This document shows positions 37,067-49,114 of a DNA stretch of 64,000 bases, one piece after another (position 1 is the first letter of the stretch; every line of letters begins with the position of its first letter). The translations under genes were made by a program, and so were the position numbers. The notes beneath the pieces are model-generated. The model searched no databases. It saw only the letters and a program-made list of their open reading frames with translations, and was not told the origin of the DNA. Source of the DNA: Sipunculus nudus (lineage: Eukaryota > Annelida > Sipuncula > Golfingiida > Sipunculidae); the NCBI GenBank assembly GCA_026874595.1, contig CM049316.1, forward strand, positions 69,927,676 to 69,991,675. Reading direction: 5' to 3'.

Positions 37067-39520
37067 TTGTATCCCTAATTAGATTTAATAAGGCTAGATT
37101 AGATGATCGAAACTCTTTCAATAGATGAAGTAGCCAAATTGTAGGCCCATGGAAGGCCTATATGGGCCTATTAGGCCAAAAAATAAAAAGGTATGGTTCT
37201 CAGGCACTTTTTTTGAGAAATCAGTGCGGGCGGGCGGTATTTAGGCCTAATTAATTTTTTACCTTTTTTTGTTAGTTTCGATAAAAATGTCATTTGAACA
37301 GGGAAAAGCATGAAAATAACAAATTTTTACGATAAACAGGTAAAAACCACATAAATTATATCATTTATCTTCTTGAAAGATAAAAATCGAAATAAAAATT
37401 TTGGATGCGAGGGGGGGGGGGGGGGGGGTGGAATTGAAGCGGGCGGTGCCTGAGAATCATACCTTTTATTATTATTTTTTTTTGCCTTATATGTGAATGT
37501 GTGTGTGGGGGGGGGGTGTGTGTGTGTGCATATATGCTAGGTTTTAACGGTTCCTGAACAATGTTAATCTGTTGGTTTTGCATTATCCACGGGGCATGAA
37601 AACTGCCAACAGTTTATCACCGTGTGCTGCATTGCATGCTCTCTTGATTAGCCTGACCAGATCGGTTGTTGATTCAAACGATGGATCGTTAGCGGCAAAT
37701 TTTAATTTGTGAGGAGACCCATATTGGGATCAAATGACATCATAATTGTGTCAAATGGCACAGGATGGCATGTAACTGATACGGTGACTGACATTAATAA
37801 TAAACAGGGCCTGCATGGTTCTATTTACCACGGGACACTTCATGGCCTTAATGGGGTTTTTATCAGTAAACAGGTATGTGTCTGCTGTGACGCCATGAAG
37901 AATATTAATGAGAGAAGATCGCACAGAACGTCCAGCAACATACTGTCATCCAACATTTTATTAAACAGCTTTATGGCTTCTTCAATATATTGTTACACGT
38001 TCGGAATTAAAATAATTATATTTCGGGAATAAATTATGAGATTAATTTATATATATATAGGCATATCTATTTAAAACAACATCGCACAGAAAAAATACAA
38101 TAACTAATATTAGCTACAAGGAATTAAGTAAGATATAAGCTGAAGGCTATACAGGATATGTTATATGGAATTGCATGTTACATATTCTAAAGGGAATATA
38201 AATAGGTATATATATATATATATATGTTTCTCCCTTATTAAAGATACTTAAATTCTGTTTCTGTGTTTGCAAGTTCAAATACATGTTGCCTGATTATTGA
38301 TTGTCGCATTTATCATAAATGCAGCATGAAACCTCAGATAGCCACAAACATGTAAAACCACTCGACTACAATGTATATATATATATATATATATATAAGG
38401 AAAGCACTGAGCTATAAAAGTAAGTGCGACGAGGAAAATCATTCAGAAATAATGCTGTGAGTTGGCGGCACACTTTTTGTGTAAGTGAGAGGTATAGGAT
38501 GTTCCAAAATAAACCTCTAAGGCAAAATATAGACAGATTAAATTGTTACGCATAACTGCAGTCTGTTTGCCGCGTTGCGCAATGCATGGTGTCTTTCGTC
38601 ATTAAAAAATCATCATATTTATGCGCCGCTTACCCTTGTACTGTACATAAAAATTAGAAATAAATCCTCAATTATCGTCCAGCTAATTATCTAATTTGTT
38701 AGCTATTTTTTCGGATTAAAAAAAATATGAGCATAATTATAGTTTCCACAATCAAAACTTCTAAAGGTCTGAATTCTTTACCAGAGAATTAACTACAGTT
38801 GAATGCAAATCAACCATGCCCTATTATTTGTGATTAACAATTTCATAATCAGTTTCTCATGGCCATCCATACTGCACATGTAAAGGCCGGTATAGGAGTA
38901 GCTATAAGGTCTGTCATGTTTCATACCAAATGAACTTTTGAACCTAGAATGGACAACTAATAAGCCTATATGAGTAATTTGGTCTATATAAAATAAAAAT
39001 GTATGAAATATATAAAGTGATTTATCTTTAGCTAATCGATTTAAATTTGTGCTTAAAGTCACAAAAATGTCAGAAAACAAGTCGTCAAAAGACCCTGTAA
39101 AATAAGATTAAAGTAAGAATACCCAAAATTTTGAATAAAAGGAAAAAACAGATTACTGCTCCCTCATACAGGCTGCCAATTCCACCTCCTCTCAAATCCT
39201 CATGCACTTACATAACCGCAATATCCCCCCCTTATATTATAACACGAACATGTATAGCACATGCACAACACACACACATATATGACTTTATATAAGGCCT
39301 CTAAGTTGAATGCGCTGACTTTCACCACAGATCGGTGTACATATATATATTTATGTATGTATGTGTAAATATATATATGTGTGTGTGTGTGTGTGTGTAA
39401 ATATATGTGTGTGTGTGTATTTATGTATTCGAGGTTTCGAACAATTAAAATTTCGTTCCAAATCCTGTGTAAATATATGATCATTTATAGACCGGCCGGG
39501 GTATAGCGTATGCACAAGTG
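37067..39520. other. Intergenic with simple repeats only
   Basis: G-run at about 37411-37427, GT/G-rich patch 37497-37530, short (TA)n at about 38210-38226 and 38382-38397, (GT)n and TA/GT mixture at about 39343-39425. No gene was found in this stretch. Confidence 0.5.
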
Positions 39521-40150
39521 TCACTGTAAACATGCTTGAATGAATGAATGAATGAATGAATATTTTATTCTGAAATATAAGGCCTCAGGCCCATAGTTCC
39601 CTATGTGCATATATCACATGTAAAAAAATATACGTTTTCAAACATGAAAAACAACATCATAAAGAAAAAAGAAATGAAATAGTAAACAAATGATAATACA
39701 TGATATATGCATTCCAAAATATGAACAAAGAAAATAACCATGTAGAGGTCATTTCAACAATATAATATAAATATACATAAATATACAGTACACATAAGAT
39801 TAATAAATATACAAGATAATAAATACACATATATATGCTTGTGCATACACATATTCTCAATACATATACACATAACTACATTTACAGCCATATGTAATCA
39901 TAAAATATATTTTATAAATACAAATATATCTATATTAATACAATTTTAAGGGAAATTTTACATATTTGACTCTCCTTATGAGCAAAATTTACTTAAAGTT
40001 TAATATGCATATATAATAATATTTAAAAATGTTCTACTGAGCAACACAAGGACTCGCATTGACCGCAGCTTCCCGCAAATGGTCCTCGTGGTAAGCTTGC
40101 CAAGCGGGTCCAAGTAGTGCCAAATAGCATTCTAACTCAATTGTTTTTAT

Positions 40151-40152
<2 letters not shown>

Positions 40153-40199
<47 letters not shown>
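40153..40199. repeat. (TA)n microsatellite inside LINE 3' UTR
   Basis: About 23 TA units. It lies within the minus-strand LINE, so it arose after that insertion. Confidence 0.97.
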
Positions 40200-40202
<3 letters not shown>

Positions 40203-40340
40203 CACATACATACATCTTTATACACACATTATTCCTTTATTAGTTGATCAAAGTCTACATAGTTTTATTCATATATGAATATTTATAACCAAACTAGACA
40301 AGTGACCATTCAACTATTTCATATGGATAATCCATTTAAT

Positions 40341-40553
40341 TTAGTTATTAACTAATGAATTATTTCTCATTTTGTAGGTATAGTGTGCAAATGCTGCTAA
40401 ACTATTAATAACAGGAATATTTTTACTTGACATAAAAGATATAAAAGAAAATCTGCCAAATTTAGAAAGGTAAATATCTTTCAGTTCATTGTATAAAGGA
40501 CATTTCATTATGAAATGATATTCATTTTCAAATATAGATTCTCCAAGTTTCAA
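40341..40553 (-). pseudogene. LINE ORF2 C-terminal motif fragment
   Basis: Reads ESIFENEYHFIMKCPLYNEL, the conserved His/Cys motif near the ORF2 C-terminus (E-x-HF-x3-CPLY). It is followed by a hydrophobic helix and a stop at 40341-40343. Upstream text is out of frame. Confidence 0.75.
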
Positions 40554-41023
40554 ACAATAATTACAGATTCTTTGTGTCCAGTGTATACTTTAGTGTCTTC
40601 CTTTCTCAATTTGTAAATTGTGTGAAGAGCATCTTAACCGAGCTAAACTTATCTTATGACTATTATTTTTAACAAAATTCATATACAGTTCGACAGAAAG
40701 AAGTGATTTAAATACAGAGTATGTTTCCAAACGCCTGTTATTTGAAATGTTACTTATTCATTCTTGTTAACATGTCTTTTAGTCTCTGCTGTAACTCAAA
40801 GAGAAACAATTTTGTATCTCCTATACATCTTGGTGTATCCAAACATAACCAAATCCAAGTGAAAACAGTACATTTTTAATTTTTGTTGCCTATGTTTTTC
40901 TCCATAATTCATCAAGACGATATAACTTTACATATAATTGTTGTGATATCTATTGTGTGTCATTCTAAATAATTTTGTCCATTATGTAATGCATCTCAAT
41001 AAATAATGAATATTTAATGGCCA

Positions 41024-41281
41024 TCATCCACATTCACCAAGTGCCGCAGCAGTTGGTGATGAAGAATTTATCTTAAGAATATATTTACGGAATTTAGTTT
41101 GTATTGATTCAATATTGTCACAGTTTTCATGTCCCCATAATTCACTGTAAACATGCTTATAATCGTGAATAATATAATTTGATGCGACAGCAAGAGTATA
41201 ATGAATGATATAAACCAATAAGTGTTTTATCGGTATATCTGTGTATGGCAACAATTCGCACATAGCGTAAAGTGATGTCAC
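41024..41281 (-). pseudogene. LINE ORF2 post-RT fragment
   Basis: A frame with SELWGHENCDNIESIQTKF and KYILKINSSSPTAAALGECG, the segment that follows RT in mollusc-type CR1/L2 LINEs. It is cut at its 5' side near 41290, giving the left (5') edge of this truncated copy. Confidence 0.75.
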
Positions 41282-41447
41282 GATATAATTATCAACTAAA
41301 GATGTATCTTCATATTTTGCTAAACGTGATGGAAACTAATTTATTATAATAAAAATAATATTTTTGTTAAATGTTAGGATGTCTTAAATGGTTGGGAACA
41401 GGGATTTGCCCAGTTTGACCGCTATACCGTGTCAAGTGCTCGATAGA

Positions 41448-41553
<106 letters not shown>

Positions 41554-42019
41554 ACTCTGCATATATATGGATCAAAGAGTTCATATGATAACTCCATGAT
41601 CTGTCCCATGAAATTTGGTTTGCTCAATGACTTCTTGTTACAAAACAAATGTAAACATGTAAACAGAAACAAAATAAAAATCCTGAACACGTCCATAATA
41701 ATAAATTGATATTTTGAATAAATTTATTTCCTGTGTAATATATCATTCTTTAAAAAAAATAATACATAGACCACAATATCAAATTTTGCCTAATTATTTA
41801 CCTAAAAACGACATAAACTTTGGGATTATTTATGAATATGTTTCCGAGTATACTCTCAATAAGTGCATGTGTATGTAGATAAGAAGTACTTTATACAGTT
41901 CATGGTGCCATATTTCCTTTGTGAAGTCAGTTGTTCAAATGTAATTTATAATTGTCATTATTTTATTTTACACAATATAATATATGTAAATAAAGATTAA
42001 ACCGCACATACTATGCAAT

Positions 42020-42023
<4 letters not shown>

Positions 42024-42086
<63 letters not shown>
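42024..42086. repeat. (TA)n microsatellite
   Basis: Over 30 perfect TA units, about 350 bp upstream of the PHD-finger exon. Confidence 0.97.
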
Positions 42087-42090
<4 letters not shown>

Positions 42091-42373
42091 CGGAACACTA
42101 CAAAATGAATGTCTGAAAACTAATAATTCATATCCGAGCGTGTAGAAACGGTCTGCCTTTGCCCCATTACTGTTGAATTATGTAATTTTGGAACAAAGTT
42201 TGCTGGGCAGTGTGGTTTAATACGGAACGAACGGGCTGTGCTGATCCTATTTAGATAAAGTGTGACACTAATTTATTGGTATATCGTAAAAAATACATTA
42301 AGGACGATTGGTATTCGTGTACAGGCTTCAGCTAATTATTTCAAAGTCACACGTGCATGTGGTCAGTAAGTGT

Positions 42374-42405
42374 CACGTGATACAGCGGGCTGTAAAGTAT
42401 ATAAA
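42374..42405 (+). promoter_or_regulatory. Candidate E-box and TATA box of PHD exon
   Basis: CACGTG at 42374-42379 and TATATAAA at 42398-42405. The TATA box is only about 32 bp from the chosen ATG, leaving a leader of a few bases, so it may be chance in AT-rich DNA or the true start may differ. Confidence 0.3.
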
Positions 42406-42436
42406 TCTACCCTGCACGGGATGACCATTGTAAGCT

Positions 42437-42649
42437 ATGGAGCTGCGTCAAAAGAAGGTTAAGTATGCCTGTATTAGCTGTCGTCGTCCTGTTAGGGACA
42501 ACCAGCATGCCCTTCTGTGTGATGGTTGCGACCGATGGCAGCACAGGACCTGCGGCACAGGGATAACAGTGGAAGACTACAGAAAGGCCCATAGATCGGA
42601 GCAAGAAATAGATTGGAAATGTAAAGAATGCATTCAGGAGATACTTTCG
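42437..42649 (+). CDS. PHD-type zinc-finger protein, first exon only
   Basis: 71 codons from ATG at 42437 to a GTGAGT donor at 42650. The frame holds a C4HC3 finger: CISC at about residues 12-15, CDGC (28-31) then W-x-HRTC (36-39), and CKEC near residue 62. The Trp before His-x2-Cys and the CDGCDRWQH wording are classic PHD features, normally used to bind histone H3 tails. Very similar fingers sit at the N-terminus of transposase-related proteins in mollusc genomes (from memory of the family, unverified), so this may be a domesticated or active transposon gene. No following exon was found before long (TA)n at 42709; the product is therefore partial. Confidence 0.7.
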
Positions 42650-42706
42650 GTGAGTTGTATTTCTTGAAAAAAAATATTTTACAGCGAATGATACATGTTT
42701 CTTTTC

Positions 42707-42708
<2 letters not shown>

Positions 42709-42777
<69 letters not shown>
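42709..42777. repeat. (TA)n microsatellite
   Basis: About 34 TA units, starting 60 bp after the PHD exon donor. Confidence 0.97.
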
Positions 42778-42779
<2 letters not shown>

Positions 42780-43840
42780 AAAGTATATATGTTTAAGGCA
42801 AACTGTGTAATCAGGCATTACGTGGGATGAATTAAAATTTCAGACATTACACGAAATGACTGATTCATTCATTATGAAAATCAGCTTATCTGATGGTTTG
42901 CTCCTGTAACAATGAATAATGGACTTAAACATAGCTTGATTACGGGGGCACCTATAAGAACTGCATATATAGCACATAATATAATGCAATTATTGCTTAG
43001 CCATTTTTGAACGAACCTCATGCTGTCATTAAAAGAAGGGCATACATGATTTCGATAAATATGACAACTAAAACCAGGCCAGATGAATTTTACCAATGAT
43101 ATCTAAGAAACATGTATGATATGTAAGAAACTAACACTGTATATATCAAGGTCGTCCCTTCCTATAAATAAAAAACTTTACCCCGGTTAACATCACGGTA
43201 TAATCACTGAGTGACCCCTCCAAAGTCAGTAGATGTTATAGTGAATATCAATTTAAAGATCGTGTCCACAATGAAAAAAAATATATAAATACACTCAAAA
43301 TGAAGGAATCATTTCTGGAACAGAATTACCAGGATCAAATGGAAGAAAATTCTGTAGACACGTTGTTTTCAGACACTTAATTGTAGGAAACAAATGGTGA
43401 GCCACAATAAGTATACTCGATTGTCACATCAAGCAGACATTATACTTTGACACTACCTTGCCGGGAAATAATAATTTTTATTACTAATATTCTTTCTACA
43501 TTCACGTAACTACAATATTCCCAGCTCAAGACGACCGTAATTATTTTTTATTGATTGCAGAAACAATTTACATAGCATCAGTGGCATCAGACTCTGAAAA
43601 TAAGCTTTAGTTGGCCATTCTCTTTCAACACTCACGTTTATCTTAGCAAATAATAAAGAGAATATAACAAATTATTTTTTTACATTTTTTTTCTTTATTT
43701 TCGAAAATGCAATGAAACGTGTAATACCAGTTTAGTCATGTGAACACACCTGCGTTCCTGCCAACAATGCATTTTAAGGGCATGTAAAGATTAATGTAGG
43801 GCAAATCTAGATGTAAAAAAGCTAGATGTTACTGAGCAAG
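42778..43840. other. Nothing recognised
   Basis: Possible intron of the PHD gene or intergenic DNA. No second exon, RNA or element was identified. Confidence 0.45.

Positions 43841-43902
<62 letters not shown>
43841..43902. repeat. (TA)n microsatellite
   Basis: About 30 TA units. Confidence 0.97.
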
Positions 43903-43906
<4 letters not shown>

Positions 43907-44312
43907 ACAGTTAAAAAAATTAGACGTATACTTATAACGTCCTGCCCGTTAGCAATAAGCCCTGGCCCTGCAGCACCGTCCCCCAACCCTCCCGCGATTA
44001 CGTATTAGCGGCCAGGACAGCATTGACAGATGTTGCATGATCGCACCCTGCGACCCCTGCTGTGGGCAATTAGTACCCGGTACTGACCATAAGGCACACA
44101 GATATCCAACATGGCTATATATAGCGTTTCCCATCAAAGGAAAATATATATTCCTGATATATATTAACGTCCGAATTATTAAGTCTAACAGTTATAGATC
44201 ATCAAGGGGCCCCTTTGTACTCTCTGTGTATTCATATTTGTCAAGATACATTTACTTCAGTGCATTGAATTCAACAGCCAGGTGTTAATTTTTTAAGTTA
44301 AATTCACCTTAT

Positions 44313-44427
44313 CAGGGGTGGTACCAGGATTTAGGGAAAGGGGTCCAACCGAAGAGGAATAATGAGAAAGGTCTGAAAAAGGTCCCCAGATCCGGAAAGA
44401 GTGCGGGGTTCCAGGCCCCAAATATAT

Positions 44428-44497
<70 letters not shown>

Positions 44498-44570
44498 AAA
44501 AACGTTAAAATTGGTGCGGCTGCTGCTTTTAAGCCCTCTAAATTCACTTCACTACGGCCATAACCCGTAA
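44313..44570 (+). repeat. Repeat with hAT-like end, carrying (TA)n
   Basis: Starts CAGGGGTGGTACCAGGATTT, close to the ends of repeat X and of the hAT-like MITEs. It is followed by purine-rich text and a (TA)n array (about 44421-44493). The opposite end was not fixed. Confidence 0.45.
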
Positions 44571-44619
44571 ATACTTCATTGTTAGTCTCATTGTAAACTG
44601 TTATGAGAGCAACCTATAT

Positions 44620-45864
44620 CAAGGTATTATTAATTGTTGAACGTGTAATAGTTTTTAAGTTATATTCACTTTAGATGTCAGGGAGAAACACACTTTCATG
44701 CAGACAACGGTATCATTCACTAAAAGAAAGTGCATGCAGTAGAATCTAAGAAACGCGTCTGTAGATTTAAGACATGACAATCGATTAAGGTTTGTCTTCC
44801 TACCCCTCGTTGGAGTTGACACACAGGGGCCCGTTTCTGGTTTGTTAGCGTTTTTTCTTTTTTTTTTTTTTTTTTACAGTTAATTTGTTTAAAGTCTACA
44901 TCCGCGAGATATGTACAGAAACGCAAATTATAGAAACCCATGCATAGTGGAGGACACGCGTCATGCGCGATCAATGTCATGGATAATCTTATAAGACGAG
45001 AAAAAATTGTCAGCTGCATTTACAACAGCTTTCACGAAAGAGTCCGTCTTGTTTGTTTCTGTGGATCTGTAGGACACGTGGCTGTATTTATTTTCCCTAT
45101 ATAACATCTATAAAACACCTGAGGTTTGGGCCTCTTTTAGATAATTTTCAAAATTAATTCTGATATTAAACTTTTTTTAACCTGAGAATTTGTTGTTTCT
45201 TCAGTCTAACTAGACCAAGAAAAAGGGAGCCTGTGTATCTCATTTTTTAACCATCCTGGCCCGAATGCAGTGAAGCCCAAAATAACCCACCAAGCAGTCC
45301 CAAACAAGCACTTGGACAACACCTCTTTGATTGGCCACAGATTAAAAAAAAATGACCAATACTGTCAATTTAATTGGAAATTATGCTTAACATACTTAAA
45401 AATCAAACAATGAGGTGTTTTTGATGCTACACCACATGATGGCTAGGGCTTGGTGACCCCAGGTCATGTAAACAAATAGGACCACGTGACCTGTACGTTG
45501 TCAACGTCCTTCGCCAGTGATATCATGCGTAGCTCGGAGGGACTTTCTTCCCGCCAAAATCAGGTGTCATATGACCTTTTAAGCCTCAGAACCATTATAA
45601 TATAAATATGAGAAGATAAGTCTTCTGCAAAATCGAGGTTAAGCTAACTATTTAAACAAGAAAATGCATATGGAATTAAGATTAGGTTGTTACACTATTT
45701 GCCATTTCAGGTAAATTGTGTAATAATGATCACCAAACTTCAGTCATTACATGTAAAGCCTGGAAATTTTAGTCATTTCATGAAACGCCTGGGTAAACAG
45801 TCATTTAATGTAATGCCTAAAATTTTCATTAAATTCACGTAATGCCTGTCTACACAGGTTGCCT

Positions 45865-45868
<4 letters not shown>
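44620..45868. other. Intergenic, nothing recognised
   Basis: Poly-T at about 44859-44875. No gene or element was identified. Confidence 0.5.

Positions 45869-45932
<64 letters not shown>
45869..45932. repeat. Composite (CA)n(TA)n(TG)n, self-complementary
   Basis: About 16 CA, 6 TA and 10 TG units in a row. CA and TG arms flank a TA centre, so the tract is an almost perfect inverted repeat able to extrude a cruciform. Confidence 0.95.
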
Positions 45933-46015
45933 AAGAAAAGTGCTTAAAAGAAAAGTTTGTTTCATATATAAAACTATGCCACGGCAATGGTAATTTAAAG
46001 CTCAAAAGTGGAACG

Positions 46016-46197
46016 GGAATGAAACGACCAATTCTGATATAGGTCCGAAAGGACAAGGGTACGAAACGACCAAGCTGACAGTGTACGAAAAGACCAGAGT
46101 ACGAAACGACTTCAGGTTACGAAACGACTTGCCCCATTCTGGACTAAGTTTGGGTACGAAACGTCTAGAGTACGAAACGACTAGAGTACGAAACATC
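46016..46197 (-). repeat. GTTTCGTACC motif array, copy 2 (inverted)
   Basis: Eight to nine copies of GTACGAAACGAC-type words, the reverse complement of the motif at 36325-36490, at 13-35 bp spacing. Variants (GTACGAAAAGACC, GTACGAAACATC) show drift. Confidence 0.8.
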
Positions 46198-46447
46198 TTG
46201 CTTCCGTGATGAGGGACGCAAGGGAAAGGTCACCGATATGTGATTGATTTTATTGCATCTTAAGGGTGATCAGAGGGATTTTAGGTACAGATATATATCG
46301 TTTAAAAGTTATATTATTATGTCAGCTTAAAATGCGAAATGGGACGTTGATTTACGTCCATATCGCTTTATTCTTACAATATCGCTCACGGCACGTTAGT
46401 TTGACAGCACAGACTGACAGAGCAGTGACACTGCCAGTGTGTGTGGT

Positions 46448-46493
46448 AGACCCACTTGTGGCTCTGTTTATAAACAGAGCCACAACTGGGTCT
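46448..46493. repeat. 46-bp near-perfect palindrome
   Basis: Centre between 46470 and 46471. The inner 26 bp (arm GTGGCTCTGTTTA and its exact complement) are perfect, and arms of 23 bp differ at one pair only. There is no spacer, so it can form a cruciform. Confidence 0.95.
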
Positions 46494-46641
46494 AGCGTGT
46501 GGGGGACACTTTGAGCATATGTGTATTTTTTTTTGGGGGGGGGATGGGAGGGGGCGTGTTCAGAATTTCGTTTACATGCATATCGGAACGCAATATTATA
46601 ATACATATAATTTATAAATTGTCACTTCTTATATTTTCTCA

Positions 46642-49016
46642 TTTTTAGCTCAGCAGACTGAAAGTCATCTGAGCTATAGCGATCACCCTTTTTCTGTCAG
46701 CCGTCCGGCCACCTGTCCTGATGTCCATCCGTCCGTTAACAGGGCACAAATCGTAACCACTGGACCTGGAATCTTCTAACTTGGCATCCTGGGAGGTCCA
46801 TAAAAATCTCCTTAAAAACCTGGAATAAGGTCTCTGTTACCCATATCCGTTGAGCTATGGCGCTCCAAAGTACCCCCCCAAAATAATGCAAAATTTGATA
46901 CAAAAGCTCAAGTATGATTGAAGTATCTGAATAACCATGATTCTTTGCATGAATATTGATCATGGGATGTTCCATCACCTCCTGTAGACTGGTGGTGCCA
47001 CCTATATTTTTTTCCAATTTTTACTAATTTTTTTCTCTCTTTCAGACATGCAATGAAATTGTCATCTGTTAACAGGGCACAAATCATAACCACTGGACCT
47101 GGAATCTTCAAACTTAATATCCAGGGAGGTCCATGAAAAATCTCCTTGAAAACCTGAAATTAGGTCTCTGTTACCCATATCCTTGGAGCTATGGGGCTCC
47201 GAAGTACCCCCCCCCCCCCAAGAATAATGTAAAATTTGATACAAAAGCTCAAATTTCTGAATAACCACTGCGTTGATCACCATGATTCTTTGCATTAATA
47301 TTGATCATGGGATGTTCCATAAGTTCCTGCAAACTGGTGGCGCCACTTGTATTTTTGTCCAATTTTTACGATTTTTTTTTCTATATTTTTGAGACCTTCA
47401 AAGAAGCTGTCATCTGTTAACAGGGCACAATTTGTAACTGCTGGACCTAGATTCTTCTCACTTTACATCAAGGGAGGTTCATGAAAAGTCTCTGTGAAAA
47501 CATGAAATTAGGTCTCTGTTACCCATATCCTGCATAGTAAGTACCCCTCAGAATAATTAAAAATTTGATACAAAAGCTCCAGTATCTGAATAACCAATGC
47601 ATTGATCTCCATGATTCTTTGCAGGCATAATGATCATGGAGTGTTCCATCAGTTCCTCAAACTGGTTGCGCAACCTGTATTTTTTCAATTTTTAGGCATT
47701 TTTTCTCTATTTATGAGACCTTCAAATGAAGTGGTCATCTGTTAACATGGCACAAACTGTAACTGCTGAACATGGAATCTTCTTACTTGACATCCAGGGA
47801 GACTAATGAAAAATCTCCTTGGAAACCTGAAATTAGGTTTCTGTTACCCATATTCTCCGAGCTATAGGGCTTATAAATACCCCCAAGAATAATTAAAAAT
47901 TTGATACAAACAAAAGCTCCAGTATCTGAATAACTAATGCGTTGATAGCCATGATTCTTTGGATATACAGTAGTGCGGCGTATTTCCGCCGTAAATTCGT
48001 TTTCCCGAAAATTGAAATTGGGAACCGAAAATTTTTACATATTTCCGAAATATATTTCAATTATGTAAATATCTAAAATGAATATTTGTAATTACGAGTC
48101 ACAAAGCCTGCAGAAATGTGTTAAGCCGAGTGGTGACCCTAATTAATTAATTCTGGCCCGATGTTGTCGCCGGGGCAAAGGTGTGAAAACTACAGCTAGC
48201 CCTGCAACGCTCAGCCCTCTGTACCCCTAGCAAGCGACTGAGCAGTTTATCTAAAGGCACTTGTATGTAACAACCACATCTCGTTTGTACTCAAGCAAGC
48301 AAAGTTCGTAGGCTTTGGACAGGATGTCAGGCCAAATAACTGAGCAGTTAACTCACATCAGCATGGGTGAGGTATAATTCATTAAACGCTTGTGCTCAAG
48401 CAGCTTTAATATGTCCTAGTCTTCAATTAAGTAGATCAAGAAGAAACACTGTGTTCCTTGGGGATATCATTTGATCTTTCCCGTAAATTTGATGAAAAAA
48501 GAGCACAAATGTATCCTTAAAGGAGGTTAGATAGATCTTTGCCAATTATGCTCAGCAATAATCCAATATCTTTCATGTCCCAGTCGTCAATTACAAATAT
48601 CTAAAGAAACACCGTGTTCCTCAAGTAAAATGACGTTAAGTAAATCATTAACTGTAGTACTAACTTGCCCATAGACCCTTGTCCGCCTTTCCGAATGTTC
48701 GTTTTAATGAACAAAAAGCTTGTCCCCTGACGCTTTCGGAAAAAACAGCGCTCCACTGTATATTGATCATGGAGTGTTTCATCAGTTCCTGCAGACTGGT
48801 GGCACTACCTGTATTTTTTTCAAATTTTTACGCATTTTTTTTTCTATTTATGAGACCTACAAATGAAGTTGTCATCTGTCCAAAGGCCCACTGAAACCCA
48901 TTTCTAAGGACTCTTCACAAAATTCATGATTTGTTTGCACTCTGGCAGTCATTTTGCTCATTGTTCAACATTCCTTGAATTCAGCTGAGCATCATGGCCC
49001 ATGGGTCACTTGTTTT
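46642..49016 (+). mobile_element. H1-like element D with about 335-bp units
   Basis: The 5' hairpin AGCTCAG...CTGAGCT (46647-46675) and GTCC/GTCCGGCC text are followed by four tandem units starting GTTAACA(G/T)GGCACAAA at about 46735, 47067, 47415 and 47741. Each has a GATCATGG word and a GGTGGYGCCACY-type site. The 3' end CAGCTGAGC...GGCCCATGGGTC lies at 48981-49008. The interior is unrelated to copies A-C, so the same ends flank different cargo. The fourth unit is split by a DNA transposon. Confidence 0.82.
47968..48758. mobile_element. pogo/Tigger-like MITE with TA target duplication
   Basis: A 791-bp insertion with imperfect terminal inverted repeats (CAGTAGTGCGGCGTATTTCC and, from the other end, CAGTGGAGCGCTGTTTTTTC), flanked by TA on both sides. 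The uninterrupted paralogous units at 47290 and 47625 read straight through the site with a single TA. No transposase frame is present. CAGT termini with TA duplication fit pogo/Tigger non-autonomous elements. Confidence 0.8.
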
Positions 49017-49114
49017 TAACTTAAGTTTGTATTTTGGTATATGAAATCAATCAAAATACAAACTTAGGTGACAAAATGTAAATCTAAGATGTCCGCATTT
49101 TCATAAAACCTATT

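Larger units (their letters stand above)
39537..41290 (-). mobile_element. LINE 3' half, 5'-truncated, minus strand
   Basis: Minus-strand coding remains of ORF2 lie at 41281-41024 (LWGHENCDNIESIQTKFRKY, then ILKINSSSPTAAALGE) and 40553-40341 (ENEYHFIMKCPLYNELKDIY). These are the post-RT region and the terminal IENEyHFllkCPlY motif of CR1/L2-like LINEs. A 3' UTR of about 0.8 kb follows, ending in an (ATTC)n tail (plus strand GAAT, 39539-39562). Frames are interrupted, so the copy is dead. Confidence 0.8.

Noticed and set aside
42398-42405. Confident TATA promoter for the PHD exon
   Set aside because: Too close to the ATG for a normal leader, and TATATAAA is common by chance in such TA-rich sequence; kept only as a weak candidate.
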